Numbered from the stretch's first letter, positions 1 through 8,687 are shown. The stretch: DNA of 24,303 bases from Akkermansiaceae bacterium UBA7890 (GCA_002501065.1 DLRK01000078.1:1-24303), one strand, 5' to 3'. Notes: generated from the sequence alone by a model not told the origin. A program made the numbers and translations.

Positions 1-573
1 GATGAAGGGCTTTTTCTTGTCGCGCTTGTTCTCCAGAAAATCGATGGCCTTATCGGTGTAGAGCCGGGTGAGGCTGCCCATGTCCCGGGTATTGCCCGCC
101 TTTTCATTATTCTCATGAAAAGCAACTCCACCTCCGTCATTGGCGCCGAGGGTGCCAAAATAATAATCAAAGCCCTGGGCATTGGGCATGCGCGGGATAA
201 TCGGCTTGCGGTTGGAAACATCCCACTTGCCGATGCAGGCAGCCTGGTAACCGGCCTTGCGAATGAGTTCCGCCCACGTGATCTCGGAAGCCGGCATCCC
301 CCAACCACCACTGCGAATGGGCTGACGACCGGTGAGGAGCGCGGAACGCGACGGCCCGCAAACGGTTTGGGAATAGAAGGAGGTGAAACGCGTCCCCTCC
401 CGGGCCAGCTGATCCAGACGCGGGGTCCTGTTCTTCTTGTTCCCATAGCAGGCCAGATCCGCATAGCCCTGATCATCAGTGAAGATGATGAGGATGTTGG
501 GGCGCAGCGGTTCGGCGCCAGCCACGTTGATGACACTGAGACAGGTAGCAACAATGAGAGTGGATGCCTTCAT
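1..573 (-). CDS. Sulfatase, formylglycine-dependent, secreted (3' end outside window)
   Basis: The gene starts at an ATG at 573 and stays open through base 1, so only about the first 191 residues are present. Residues 1-20 form a signal peptide with a likely cleavage after VAGA. The mature protein opens with PNILIIFTDDQGYADL, the N-terminal sulfatase motif whose Asp pair binds the active-site calcium. VCGPSRSALLTGR carries the C-x-P-S-R signature in which the Cys is converted to formylglycine, the catalytic residue of type I sulfatases. The family hydrolyses sulfate esters, and PVC bacteria use many of them on sulfated polysaccharides; the substrate here cannot be read. It diverges from the DUF1552 gene over a gap of about 94 bp that contains a palindrome. 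Sulfatase family is near certain; subfamily is not assignable. Confidence 0.93.
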   Translation of the reverse strand, partial: MKASTLIVATCLSVINVAGAEPLRPNILIIFTDDQGYADLACYGNKKNRTPRLDQLAREGTRFTSFYSQTVCGPSRSALLTGRQPIRSGGWGMPASEITWAELIRKAGYQAACIGKWDVSNRKPIIPRMPNAQGFDYYFGTLGANDGGGVAFHENNEKAGNTRDMGSLTRLYTDKAIDFLENKRDKKKPFI

Positions 574-583
574 GATTGAGAAA

Positions 584-607
584 GGGCTCCAAGTTTTCTT
601 GGAACCC
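584..607. promoter_or_regulatory. Imperfect 24-bp palindrome in divergent promoter gap
   Basis: GGG-c-TCCAAG-tttt-CTTGGA-a-CCC: nine pairing bases per arm with one mismatch (587/604) and a 4-base centre. It lies 11 bp upstream of the sulfatase start and about 60 bp upstream of the DUF1552 start. The position suits an operator controlling one or both divergent genes, or a hairpin in the sulfatase leader. No regulator gene is adjacent, so the function is inferred. Confidence 0.45.
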
Positions 608-667
608 GCCAGAAGTAACGCGAAAACGTGAACAATAAGGCTTTTCCAATGGCAATGGTATGAAACC

Positions 668-2038
668 ATGTGGGCGATGATTACCTCCAGAAGGAAGTTT
701 CTCCGGAGCCAGGGGGCGCTTCTCACCCTGCCATTCCTGCCCTCCCTGGCCTCTGCTAAAACGCTCAAGACCAGAAAGAAGCCCGACAAGAAACTGGTCA
801 TCTTCTACATACCCAACGGGATCAACCGGCGGGGATTCTTTCCCGGGGAAGAGGATGCGCAGCTCCCCGGATTCGTGGGTGGATTCAATGCGGACAAGAC
901 CAAGACGCAGAAACGCCTTGAGAACGAGGCGGGGATCTATCCGCTGGAGTTCAGCTCCACCATGCAGCCACTGAAGGAGCACGCCAAGGACTTCACCCTG
1001 GTCACCGGGATGGAGCGCACCTTCAAGAACGGGCAGGACGTTCACGCCCAGGGGGCCTCCTGCTACCTCACCAGTGTCTCCCCGGGACAGGCTTCCGAGA
1101 AAGGCTGGCGCTATCCCAACGGACGCAGCCTGGACCAGGTCATCGGTGATCATGTGGGCCACTCCACCGTATTCAACACCCTGGAGATCAGCTGCAACGG
1201 CTTCCGTGCACCCAAGGAGCCCATCTACTTCGACAACATCTCATGGTATGGTCCCGACAAGATTGCGCCTTCCATCAAGGATCCACAGAAACTCTACGAA
1301 CGTCTGTTCAAGGCCGACAATTTCCAGTCACATCTCGACGAGGTCTCCTCCCTCATGCTGGCAGACGCGAAAACACTTTCGAAGAAACTGGGGAATGACG
1401 ACCGCGAGACCCTCGGGGAATTCATGGAAATGATCCGCAATGTGGAGGTGCGCATCGCCAAGCAGAAGGCGCGCCTCGCAAAAGCGGACGTCCGCATCCC
1501 GAAGGATGAGATCCTGCCCCGCGGCGAATACATCCGCCTGCAGGCCGACCTCATGCTTCTCGCCTTCCAGATGGGGATGACCAACATCTGCACCTTCATG
1601 ATCGGTCCGGAACGCTGGGACGCCACCCTGATGTATGAAGGCGTCTTCGACAAACCGGTCCAGCACCACAACATGACTCACAACCAGAAGGGTGAGGGCT
1701 GGAAGGGCGTCCAGAAGATCGACATGTTTCACCTGCAGCAATACGCCTACATCCTGAAGCGGATGAAGGAAATCCAGGAAGCGGACGGCAGCACCATGCT
1801 GGATAATTCACTCGTGGCCTACGGCGCCGCCCTGGGCGATGGTGCCACTCACCAGTTCTACGATCTGCCCTTCATCCTCGCCGGGAAAGGCCAGGGCCAG
1901 ATCAAGCAGGGCCGATTCCTCAGGTGCAAGAGTGGCACCCTGAACTCCAACATGTGGCTCACCCTCGCCCAGCTCATGGGAATGGAATTGAAGTCCTTCG
2001 CCGACAGCTCGGACGTGATCTCCGATCTGTGGACGTAG
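668..2038 (+). CDS. DUF1552 family secreted protein (Tat signal)
   Basis: A 456-residue protein of the DUF1552 family, found mainly in Planctomycetes, Verrucomicrobia and some Myxococcota and usually encoded next to a DUF1592-class cytochrome, as here. The N-terminus has a twin-arginine motif, SRRKFLRSQG, followed by a hydrophobic stretch and an A-S-A site, so export as a folded protein is likely. Early family landmarks are the LVIFYIPNGINRRGFFPG segment and a LVTGMER segment; later ones are FMIGPERWD, HHNMTH and VAYGAALGDGATHQFYDLPFILAG. The fold resembles DUF1501/alkaline-phosphatase-like proteins, but the biochemical role is unknown. The start could be ATG 668 or ATG 677; neither has a strong Shine-Dalgarno, and 677 puts the Tat motif closer to the N-terminus. 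The next gene begins 13 bases after its stop, so they are probably co-transcribed. Confidence 0.9.
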   Translation: MWAMITSRRKFLRSQGALLTLPFLPSLASAKTLKTRKKPDKKLVIFYIPNGINRRGFFPGEEDAQLPGFVGGFNADKTKTQKRLENEAGIYPLEFSSTMQPLKEHAKDFTLVTGMERTFKNGQDVHAQGASCYLTSVSPGQASEKGWRYPNGRSLDQVIGDHVGHSTVFNTLEISCNGFRAPKEPIYFDNISWYGPDKIAPSIKDPQKLYERLFKADNFQSHLDEVSSLMLADAKTLSKKLGNDDRETLGEFMEMIRNVEVRIAKQKARLAKADVRIPKDEILPRGEYIRLQADLMLLAFQMGMTNICTFMIGPERWDATLMYEGVFDKPVQHHNMTHNQKGEGWKGVQKIDMFHLQQYAYILKRMKEIQEADGSTMLDNSLVAYGAALGDGATHQFYDLPFILAGKGQGQIKQGRFLRCKSGTLNSNMWLTLAQLMGMELKSFADSSDVISDLWT

Positions 2039-2051
2039 TCGAGACGGCAGA

Positions 2052-5039
2052 ATGAGAACTCCCGACGCACGGCAGGCCTGGCACCTGCCTTCCCGATGCA
2101 AGGCCGCGGCTCCCGCTGCCATGGCCCTGGCATCCCTTCTTCTTGCTCCCACCAGCGCCCCCGCCGCCGAGGACCCTGCCGCCGCCTTCAGCACTTCCCT
2201 CAAACCTCTCTTCACCAAGCACTGCATCAAGTGCCATGGGGGAGAAAAGACCAAGGGCAAGGTGAACCTCAAGGAAATCACCACCGCCCCGCAGCTGCGA
2301 TCGAAACCAAAGCTGCTGAAGGAAATGATCGAGGCCATCGACGCCTACGACATGCCTCCGGAAGACGAACCCGAACTGGCGGAAAGCGAACGCAGCACCC
2401 TGCTCGCCAGTCTGGAAAGCGCACTCCGGGAAGCTGTCGCGGAGGATGCCGGAGCAAAGCAGATCCGTATCCGGCGCCTCAACCGCTTCCAGTACAACAA
2501 TACGCTACGGGACCTCTTTCAGTTGAAACGCAACGTCTTCGCACTCCCCGAAAAGCTCATGACGCGGCACAGCAACTACCTCGATCCCGGGGTTTCCCAG
2601 ATGCCGGCAAAGGTGGAGGTGGCCTGTCACTCGCTGTCTCCCGCTCCCGGCCTGCGCGGCGTGAAATCCTTTCCCAAGGATCTGAGAGCGGCTCATGGCT
2701 ACGACAACCAGGCCAATCAACTCACTGTTTCTCCCCTTCTCCTCGATTCCTTCCTGCGGCTCAGTCTCTCCATCATTGAGAGTCCTGACTTCAATGAAAA
2801 CACGGTGGGGATCTGGAACGATTTCTTCCGCGATCCAGGGAGCGGTGACCTGCGGGCGGAGATTCGCAGGCGCCTGCAGCCCTTCCTCTTCCTGGCCTTC
2901 CGCAGCGCCATCGAACCGGAAACCCTCGACCGCTACACCGACTACACCTTCGCCAAGGTGCAGCAGGGGCTTTCCTTCACCGACGCCATGAAAAAGGTGG
3001 CCTCCGCAACACTCTCCTCGCCGCGATTCCTCCTCCGCTACGGCTCAACCACCACGGGCAGGGACCTCTTCGTGGTGGCAAGTAACCTCGCCTTCTTCCT
3101 CTGGAGCAGCGGACCGGACCTCGCCCTGCTGAAACTGGCCGAAAGTGGCGAACTGGCCACTCTCGACACCTTCCGGCAAACCATCGACCGCATGATGGCC
3201 GACCCCAGGATCGAACGCTTCCTCGACACCTTTCCGTCCCAGTGGATGCAACTGGAAAACCTGCTGGGAGCCACTCCTGATCCGAAGCTGGCACACCTCT
3301 TCAATATCGACAAGAACAGCCCGGCCAGCGTGCAGATGATCCTCGAGCCGCTCCTGCTCTTCGACACCATGTTCCTGGAGAACCGCCCCGTGATCGAGCT
3401 CGTTGCCCCCAAGTTCGCCTACCAGAGCGAATTCCTCCGCACCTGGTACACTTCCGACCTCAAGCCACCGCAGGTTGATGCCAAGTCCATCGTGGCACGC
3501 AACAAGTCCAATGACCAGCAACGCGCCAACCTGCAGGCCATCATCAAGTCCAGCCAGAGTGAGATTGATGCCCTCCTCAAACCAGTGAAGACCCGGCTCC
3601 TGCAGGCCCGCCAGAAGGGAGGACAGAAGCCGGTTAACCTCAACCCGGTAGCCGCGTGGGAATTCAACAACGACCTCCGGGACTCGGTGGGATCACTCCA
3701 CCTCAAGGCCCACGGCAAGATCCAGCACCGCGACGGCATGGTGGTCCTCAACAACGCCTACCTGCAGAGCAGCCCCCTCCCCTTCGACCTCAAGGCCCGG
3801 ACCCTGGAGGTCTGGTGCCTGGTGCACAACATCGACCAGCGTGGCGGCGGCCTGATGGGCGTCCAGGGACCTGGCGATTTCTTCGACACCATCGTGCTCG
3901 GGGAACGGCAGCCGCGTCATTGGATTTCCGGAAGCAATCGCTTCGCGCGCACCCAGGACTTTCCCGAATCCACGCCCGAAACCAAACCAGACCAGCGGAT
4001 TCACCTCGCCATGGTCTACCAGGAAGATGGCGCGGTCACCCTCTACCGCAATGGCAAGCCCTACGGGAAACCGTTCCGCACGGGGGTGGCCACCTTCCCC
4101 AAGGGACACAGCTCCATCATCTTCGGCCTCCGTCACCTGCCTCCCGGGGGCAACAAACACCTCCATGTCAGTCTGGCCCGCGCACGCTTTTACAACCGTG
4201 CCCTGAGCGCAGAGGAGGTGGCCGGATCCGCCGGCGGAACCTACCTTTCCGAGACAGAACTGGTCGGGGCTCTCACTCCCGAGCAACGCAGCAGACGGGA
4301 TGCCCTCTCCCGGAAAGTTGAGGAATCCCGGACCGCCCACGACAATGTTCCCGTCAATACCGACCCCCGCCGGGCCCAGCAGGATGCCCAGCGGATCTTC
4401 GAGGATGACATCCGCAGCAAACTCCGTTCACGAACCTTCGAACGGTTGCCCGCCACCGACCCGCGCTATGGCGGAGTGATCACCAATGCCGCCATGCTGA
4501 GCATGACTTCCGGTCCCAGTCGCACCCATCCCATCGCCCGCGGGGCCTGGGTCATCGAAGTCATCTTCAACGACCCTCCGCCCCCGCCTCCCAACAACGT
4601 CCCACCCCTCAAGGAGGATGCTGCTGTCAGGGACCTCACCATCCGGGAGAAATTCGCCGAGCACCGCGAGAATCCGGACTGCGCGGGTTGTCACTCCCGT
4701 CTTGATCCACTCGGCTTCGCCCTCGAGAACTACGACATCATCGGCCGATGGCGGGACAAGTATCCCAATGGCCGCAACGTCGATGCCAGTGGAACGCTGA
4801 TGAAGAAGCATCCCTTCGACGGAGCAATCCGCTTCAAGCAATCCATTACACAGGAAGACAGGCGCTTTGCCCGCGCCTTCACCGCCCACCTCCTTCGCTA
4901 CGCCATCTCGAAGGAACTGAGCCCAGCCGATTTCCTCACGGTGGGGTCCATCATCGAGAAGACGACCGGGGAGAATTTCAAGCTCAAGTCCCTCATGCGG
5001 GAGATCATCCTGAGCGAAAGTTTCCTGGGGGGGGACTGA
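2052..5039 (+). CDS. Planctomycete-type cytochrome c protein, DUF1587/1595/1592/1588/1585, with LamG-like insert
   Basis: A 995-residue secreted protein. Residues 1-39 look like a long-headed signal peptide; a shorter start at Met24 is possible. A planctomycete cytochrome c domain follows with CIKCH (C58, C61, H62). RLNRFQYNNTLRDLF (about 140) marks DUF1587, FLAFRSAIEPETLDRYTDY DUF1595, and LAFFLWSSGPD through the FAYQSEFLRTWY area DUF1592. Residues about 532-735 (VAAWEFNNDLRDS to the FYNRALSAEEV area) look like a LamG/concanavalin-type sugar-binding jelly roll inserted before DUF1588. DUF1588 shows FNDPPPPPPNNVPPL and a second heme-like motif CAGCH (C877, C880, H881). DUF1585 closes the protein. 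The family's reaction is not established; with a sulfatase and DUF1552 beside it, a periplasmic redox role linked to polysaccharide use is plausible inference. Confidence 0.93.
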   Translation: MRTPDARQAWHLPSRCKAAAPAAMALASLLLAPTSAPAAEDPAAAFSTSLKPLFTKHCIKCHGGEKTKGKVNLKEITTAPQLRSKPKLLKEMIEAIDAYDMPPEDEPELAESERSTLLASLESALREAVAEDAGAKQIRIRRLNRFQYNNTLRDLFQLKRNVFALPEKLMTRHSNYLDPGVSQMPAKVEVACHSLSPAPGLRGVKSFPKDLRAAHGYDNQANQLTVSPLLLDSFLRLSLSIIESPDFNENTVGIWNDFFRDPGSGDLRAEIRRRLQPFLFLAFRSAIEPETLDRYTDYTFAKVQQGLSFTDAMKKVASATLSSPRFLLRYGSTTTGRDLFVVASNLAFFLWSSGPDLALLKLAESGELATLDTFRQTIDRMMADPRIERFLDTFPSQWMQLENLLGATPDPKLAHLFNIDKNSPASVQMILEPLLLFDTMFLENRPVIELVAPKFAYQSEFLRTWYTSDLKPPQVDAKSIVARNKSNDQQRANLQAIIKSSQSEIDALLKPVKTRLLQARQKGGQKPVNLNPVAAWEFNNDLRDSVGSLHLKAHGKIQHRDGMVVLNNAYLQSSPLPFDLKARTLEVWCLVHNIDQRGGGLMGVQGPGDFFDTIVLGERQPRHWISGSNRFARTQDFPESTPETKPDQRIHLAMVYQEDGAVTLYRNGKPYGKPFRTGVATFPKGHSSIIFGLRHLPPGGNKHLHVSLARARFYNRALSAEEVAGSAGGTYLSETELVGALTPEQRSRRDALSRKVEESRTAHDNVPVNTDPRRAQQDAQRIFEDDIRSKLRSRTFERLPATDPRYGGVITNAAMLSMTSGPSRTHPIARGAWVIEVIFNDPPPPPPNNVPPLKEDAAVRDLTIREKFAEHRENPDCAGCHSRLDPLGFALENYDIIGRWRDKYPNGRNVDASGTLMKKHPFDGAIRFKQSITQEDRRFARAFTAHLLRYAISKELSPADFLTVGSIIEKTTGENFKLKSLMREIILSESFLGGD

Positions 5040-5056
5040 AGCATCCCGTCTGTCCC

Positions 5057-5073
5057 GCATTCTTCAGGAATGC
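5057..5073. terminator. Weak hairpin after the DUF1592-class gene
   Basis: GCATTC-ttcag-GAATGC is a perfect 6-bp stem with a 5-base loop, starting 17 bases after the stop codon. No T-run follows on the plus strand, so it could be a transcript-end stabiliser rather than an intrinsic terminator. The rest of the gap to 5180 shows nothing recognisable. Confidence 0.25.
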
Positions 5074-5180
5074 ATGGTCCTGGACGCCCGTCCCCTGGAT
5101 CCGCTCAAGTTGTCCGTTCCGCTCTTCCCGTATTGCACTCGCCACGGGGGATGGGCAATGGTAGTCGATCACCTGCTCTC

Positions 5181-5549
5181 ATGAACGATCGCAGCGACTG
5201 CTTCCAGGTGGGTGAGAATGCACACAGTGAGCGCGCCACCTACGCACGCTTCGCCTTTGCCTCCGGGGAACTGGTTTACACCGTCCGTGGCGAAGCCACC
5301 CCGAAGCGCACGCGCGACAGCATTGAAGTCGGTCCCGACCAGCACGTGAACGACGCCTACGCCCTCTACCTCAATCACTCCTTCACCCCCAACCTTCGCC
5401 TTGAGGAGCGCCGCATGTTTGCCCTGCGGGACATCACAGTGGGAGAGGAACTCACCTTCAATTACCTCGATACCGAGTCCGGAATCGCCTCCCCCTTCGT
5501 CTGTCACGACACCGGCAGGCCCGTCGACTCGAAGGCGTGCACCGGATAA
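5181..5549 (+). CDS. Small SET-domain protein (putative lysine methyltransferase-like)
   Basis: A 122-residue protein resembling a minimal SET domain. The two diagnostic SET motifs are present: NHSFTPN at residues 65-71 (eukaryotic consensus NHSCxPN, which forms the S-adenosylmethionine pocket knot) and GEELTFNYLDTE around residues 88-99 (consensus GEELTFDY). A short C-terminal tail has two cysteines, C108 and C120, reminiscent of a reduced post-SET segment. The N-terminal part is short compared with histone methyltransferases, as is usual for bacterial SET proteins. SET proteins transfer methyl groups from SAM to protein lysines; the target here is unknown. ATG 5181 is preferred because translation upstream of it lacks family features. 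It sits 67 bp upstream of the YceH-like gene on the same strand. Confidence 0.78.
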   Translation: MNDRSDCFQVGENAHSERATYARFAFASGELVYTVRGEATPKRTRDSIEVGPDQHVNDAYALYLNHSFTPNLRLEERRMFALRDITVGEELTFNYLDTESGIASPFVCHDTGRPVDSKACTG

Positions 5550-5616
5550 CCTGGAGGCACGCAGTTCGGGTTCGACCAGCGCCACGAAATGCCTCAGCCT
5601 GTCAAGAGTTCCCTCC

Positions 5617-6339
5617 ATGCAGCACTTCCCCGAAATTCAGCTCACCTTTGAGGAAACCCGTGTCCTGGGCTGCCTTCTCGAGAAGGAGATCCTCACCCCT
5701 GATACCTACCCGCTCTCCCTCAACTCCCTGGTCACTGCCTGCAATCAAAGCTCCAGCCGGCATCCCATCACCAATCTTGACGCCGCCGACATCCTGGAAG
5801 CTCTCCGCTCGCTTTCCGAAAAGCACCTCGTCGAGAAAGTGGTGAGTGGCCGCACCTCCAAGTACGAGCACTGCCTCAAACATGTTCTCAGCCTCCAGGA
5901 CAGTGAACGCGCGGTCTTCACCGTCCTCCTCCTCCGGGGAGTGCAAACTACCGGCGAGATCAGGCAACGCACGGACCGCATCCACCACTTCTCCTCCCTC
6001 GAAGAGGTCGAGGAGATTCTCACCTGGTTCATCGAGTATCCCCACGGACCGCTCGTGCGGCGCATCCCGGCCGGAAGTGGGCGGCAGGTGGAAACATTTG
6101 AACACCTCCTCTCCGAGCGGATCGCCTCTCCACAAACTGAAGGAGCGGGCCATGCCCCCGACACCAGCCTGACCCCGGAAGCAATCTCGTCCACCGGACC
6201 CGTCCCCGACGACGAAGATCCCGAGTGGACGCAGTCGATCGAATCCCGCCTCGCAAAGCTCGAACAAGAGGTGGCCTCCCTGCGGGCCCTCCTCTCCCGG
6301 AGGGAAGACACCCCGGACATCCCGCCGCCACGCAGGTAA
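5617..6339 (+). CDS. YceH family protein (DUF480/UPF0502)
   Basis: A 240-residue protein matching the YceH/UPF0502 family. The opening LTFEETRVLGCLLEKEILTP, then YPLSLNSLVTACNQ and the SSSRHPI segment, are the hallmark stretch of the first winged-helix domain. A second winged helix covers about residues 88-165, with SERAVFTVLLLRGVQTTGEIRQRT. The C-terminus (about 205-232) is a predicted coiled coil, SIESRLAKLEQEVASLRALLS, followed by a Pro-rich tail. The family is thought to be a DNA-binding or regulatory protein from its tandem winged helices, but no function is established. ATG 5617 is chosen because the family begins a few residues before LTxxExRVLG; upstream AAGAG could serve as a ribosome binding site. 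Confidence 0.9.
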   Translation: MQHFPEIQLTFEETRVLGCLLEKEILTPDTYPLSLNSLVTACNQSSSRHPITNLDAADILEALRSLSEKHLVEKVVSGRTSKYEHCLKHVLSLQDSERAVFTVLLLRGVQTTGEIRQRTDRIHHFSSLEEVEEILTWFIEYPHGPLVRRIPAGSGRQVETFEHLLSERIASPQTEGAGHAPDTSLTPEAISSTGPVPDDEDPEWTQSIESRLAKLEQEVASLRALLSRREDTPDIPPPRR

Positions 6340-6340
6340 C

Positions 6341-6356
6341 GGGATCGATCTCCCGA
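6341..6356. terminator. Short hairpin directly after the YceH gene
   Basis: CGGGA-tcgatc-TCCCG begins two bases after the stop codon: a perfect 5-bp stem with a 6-base loop and no T-run. It is a weak candidate for a transcript end. The following stretch up to 6546 must hold the promoter of the GTPase gene, but I could not identify a convincing one. Confidence 0.25.
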
Positions 6357-6546
6357 CAACTGACTCTCAGGACGTTCGGAAGGGCGACCTCACAGTCTCC
6401 CTGTTTAAGGGTTCCATGACATCAGGAGTCCCCAAGTGATACCTGTTCAGAGCGGACGGTTCGTGTTGCCTCGGACCCTCGCGATTGCCATGCTCCAGGA
6501 ATCTGAAAGCACCGATTTCGCAAACAAATTCAATCACCTCGGAAAA

Positions 6547-8628
6547 ATGAAGGACCACAAACTCAATGACATTCGCAACCTGGCCGTATTGGGCCACGCC
6601 TCAGCAGGGAAGACCACGCTCTGTGAGGCGATGCTGGCCAACACCGGAAACATCAAGCGCATGGGCTCTATCGCAGACGGAAATACCGTTTCCGACTATC
6701 ACGCGGATGAGCGCGAGCACCAGATCTCGATTCACTCCTCGCTCCTGCGCATGGAGTGGCTGGGTGTGGAACTCAACGTGGTCGACGCCCCCGGTTCTCC
6801 CGATTTCATCGGCGATTCGCTCGGCGCCCTGGCCGTTGCCGATTTCGCCCTCATCGTAGTCGACGCAGTTGCGGGTGTGGGCTTCATTACGGAGCGCATG
6901 TGGGCCGAGGCCGACCGCCTGGGAATCCCCAAGTTCATCGTCCTCAACGGCGTCGACAAGGAGAACGCCGACGTCCCCCGTGTCGTGGAGGAGATCAAGC
7001 ACATCCTCGGAGACAAGATCTTCCCCATGACCCTCCCGCTGAACCAAGGGCCGGGAGCCTCCCGCTTCCTCGACGCCATGAGGAGCAAAGTGGTGGAATA
7101 CAAGCCCGGCGGCAGTGGCAGGTTTGAGGAACAGGATGTGGACGGCGCCGATGGCGAAAGCGTAAACGACATGCATCGGCAACTCATAGAGTTCGTGGCG
7201 GAATCCGATGACTCCCTGCTGGAAACCTTCTTCGAGAAGGGCGAACTGAGCGAGGAGGAACTCCGTAGTCATCTTCACAACGCTATTCAGAGCCAGGCCT
7301 TTTCCCCCCTGTTCTGCACGGGTGCCGCCAGCAACGTGGGTGTCGCACGTCTCATGGATTTCATCGCCAAATTCGGTTCCTCGCCCCTGGACCGCAGGAG
7401 CATTTCCTGCGAATCGCCGGATGGCGATCCGATCGAGGTGGACGTGGAAGGCTCCGAACCGGTCATCTTCATCTTCAAGACGCTGGTGGAAGAGCACGTG
7501 GGCGCCCTCTCCTTCTTCCGGATCTACTCGGGAGAACTCAAATCGGGAGACACCCTCTATAACATCAACACCGATGAGAACGAGCGCATCGGCCAGATCC
7601 TCCTTCCCAACGGCAAGGAAAGGGAAGCGTCTGATCACCTCAAGTCAGGAGAGATCGGGGCCCTGGTCAAACTCAAGGGCACTCACACCAACGACACCCT
7701 CTGCAGCCCGAAACTGAAGGCGCGCCTGCCCAGGATCGAATACCCCGCCCCCAACATTCACGCCGCCCTCAAGCTGACGACTCGGGGTGACGAGGAGAAG
7801 GTGGCGGAAGGCCTGTCCGTCATTCACGAGGAGGATCCCGCCTTCCAGTTCCGCGCGGATCCCGAACTGAAGCAGACCATCCTCTCCGGACAGGGCGAGA
7901 TTCATCTCAAGGCTGTCTCGGAAACCCTCAAACGGCGCTACAACATCGAGATCGAGCTCGATCAACCGCGCATTCCCTACCGCGAGACCATCCACACGAA
8001 GGCTGAATCGAAGTACCGCCACAAGAAACAGAGTGGAGGTGCCGGCCAGTTCGCGGAGGTCTGGATGCGTATCGAGCCGCTCCCGCGCGATAGCGGCGTC
8101 GAGTTTGGTCATTCGCTGGTGGGCAACAACGTGGATCGCAACTTCGTCCCCTCGGTCGAGAAAGGAATCCGCGTCGCCGAGAGCGACGGCATCCTCGCGG
8201 GCTACCAGGTCTGTGATGTGAAAATCGACTTCTATGACGGCAAACAACACCCGGTCGATTCCAAGGACGTGGCCTTCCAGATCGCAGGCAAACAGGCCTT
8301 CCGCGAGGCCTTCATGAATGCGCAACCGCATCTCATCGAACCCGTCCTGCAGGTGAAGATCCGTACTCCCGAGGAATCCCTGGGCAACATCCTCGGCGAT
8401 CTCTCGGTGCGGGGCGGTCGCGTGATGGGAACGGAGACCGAGGGCCACGCCCAGGTGGTAACCGCTGAGATCCCCGCGCGCGTCATGCATGCCTACGCCA
8501 CGGACCTGCGATCCATGACCGGCGGTCGCGGACAGCACAGCGAAAGCTTCTCCCACTACGAAAACATGCCCAAGGACATGGAACAGAAGGTCATTTCCGA
8601 AGCGAGCAAGCAGAGTGATGCCGCCTAG
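6547..8628 (+). CDS. Elongation factor G-like translational GTPase
   Basis: A 693-residue protein with the five-domain EF-G layout. The P-loop is GHASAGKTT (residues 16-24), the G3 motif is DAPGS (80-84) in place of EF-G's DTPGH, and the G4 motif is NGVDK (134-138). Domain II follows (KTLVEEHVGALSFFRIYSGEL), then domain III (EEDPAFQFRAD, GQGEIHL), domain IV (QSGGAGQFAEVWMRIEP) and domain V (GNILGDLSVRGGRVMG). This matches the EF-G-2/EF-G-like clade found beside the canonical FusA in many bacteria; such paralogs bind GTP and the ribosome, but some do not catalyse translocation. The catalytic His after PG is Ser84, and the switch I Thr motif (RGIT) is replaced by HQISIHSS. ATG 6547 is chosen because EF-G relatives start about ten residues before the P-loop; an upstream in-frame extension lacks homology. 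A hairpin at 8660 follows. Confidence 0.9.
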   Translation: MKDHKLNDIRNLAVLGHASAGKTTLCEAMLANTGNIKRMGSIADGNTVSDYHADEREHQISIHSSLLRMEWLGVELNVVDAPGSPDFIGDSLGALAVADFALIVVDAVAGVGFITERMWAEADRLGIPKFIVLNGVDKENADVPRVVEEIKHILGDKIFPMTLPLNQGPGASRFLDAMRSKVVEYKPGGSGRFEEQDVDGADGESVNDMHRQLIEFVAESDDSLLETFFEKGELSEEELRSHLHNAIQSQAFSPLFCTGAASNVGVARLMDFIAKFGSSPLDRRSISCESPDGDPIEVDVEGSEPVIFIFKTLVEEHVGALSFFRIYSGELKSGDTLYNINTDENERIGQILLPNGKEREASDHLKSGEIGALVKLKGTHTNDTLCSPKLKARLPRIEYPAPNIHAALKLTTRGDEEKVAEGLSVIHEEDPAFQFRADPELKQTILSGQGEIHLKAVSETLKRRYNIEIELDQPRIPYRETIHTKAESKYRHKKQSGGAGQFAEVWMRIEPLPRDSGVEFGHSLVGNNVDRNFVPSVEKGIRVAESDGILAGYQVCDVKIDFYDGKQHPVDSKDVAFQIAGKQAFREAFMNAQPHLIEPVLQVKIRTPEESLGNILGDLSVRGGRVMGTETEGHAQVVTAEIPARVMHAYATDLRSMTGGRGQHSESFSHYENMPKDMEQKVISEASKQSDAA

Positions 8629-8659
8629 GCCGATTCGTTTCCACCACCCCGAATCTCAG

Positions 8660-8687
8660 GGAGCCCCGGATACCAGTCCGGGGCTCC
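8660..8687. terminator. Strong hairpin, bidirectional terminator between convergent genes
   Basis: A perfect 11-bp GC-rich stem (8660-8670 pairing with 8677-8687, arms GGAGCCCCGGA and TCCGGGGCTCC) around the loop TACCAG. It starts 31 bases after the GTPase stop and lies about 50 bases beyond the MOSC gene stop on the other strand, so it can serve both convergent transcripts. There is no good T-run on either side. Confidence 0.65.

Noticed and set aside
4575..4612. Pro-rich low-complexity run as a tandem repeat
   Set aside because: It is the conserved PPPPPPNNVPPL loop of DUF1588 and is expected in the family.
6436..6546. N-terminal extension of the EF-G-like GTPase
   Set aside because: The upstream in-frame residues show no family similarity, and EF-G proteins start close before the P-loop, as ATG 6547 does.
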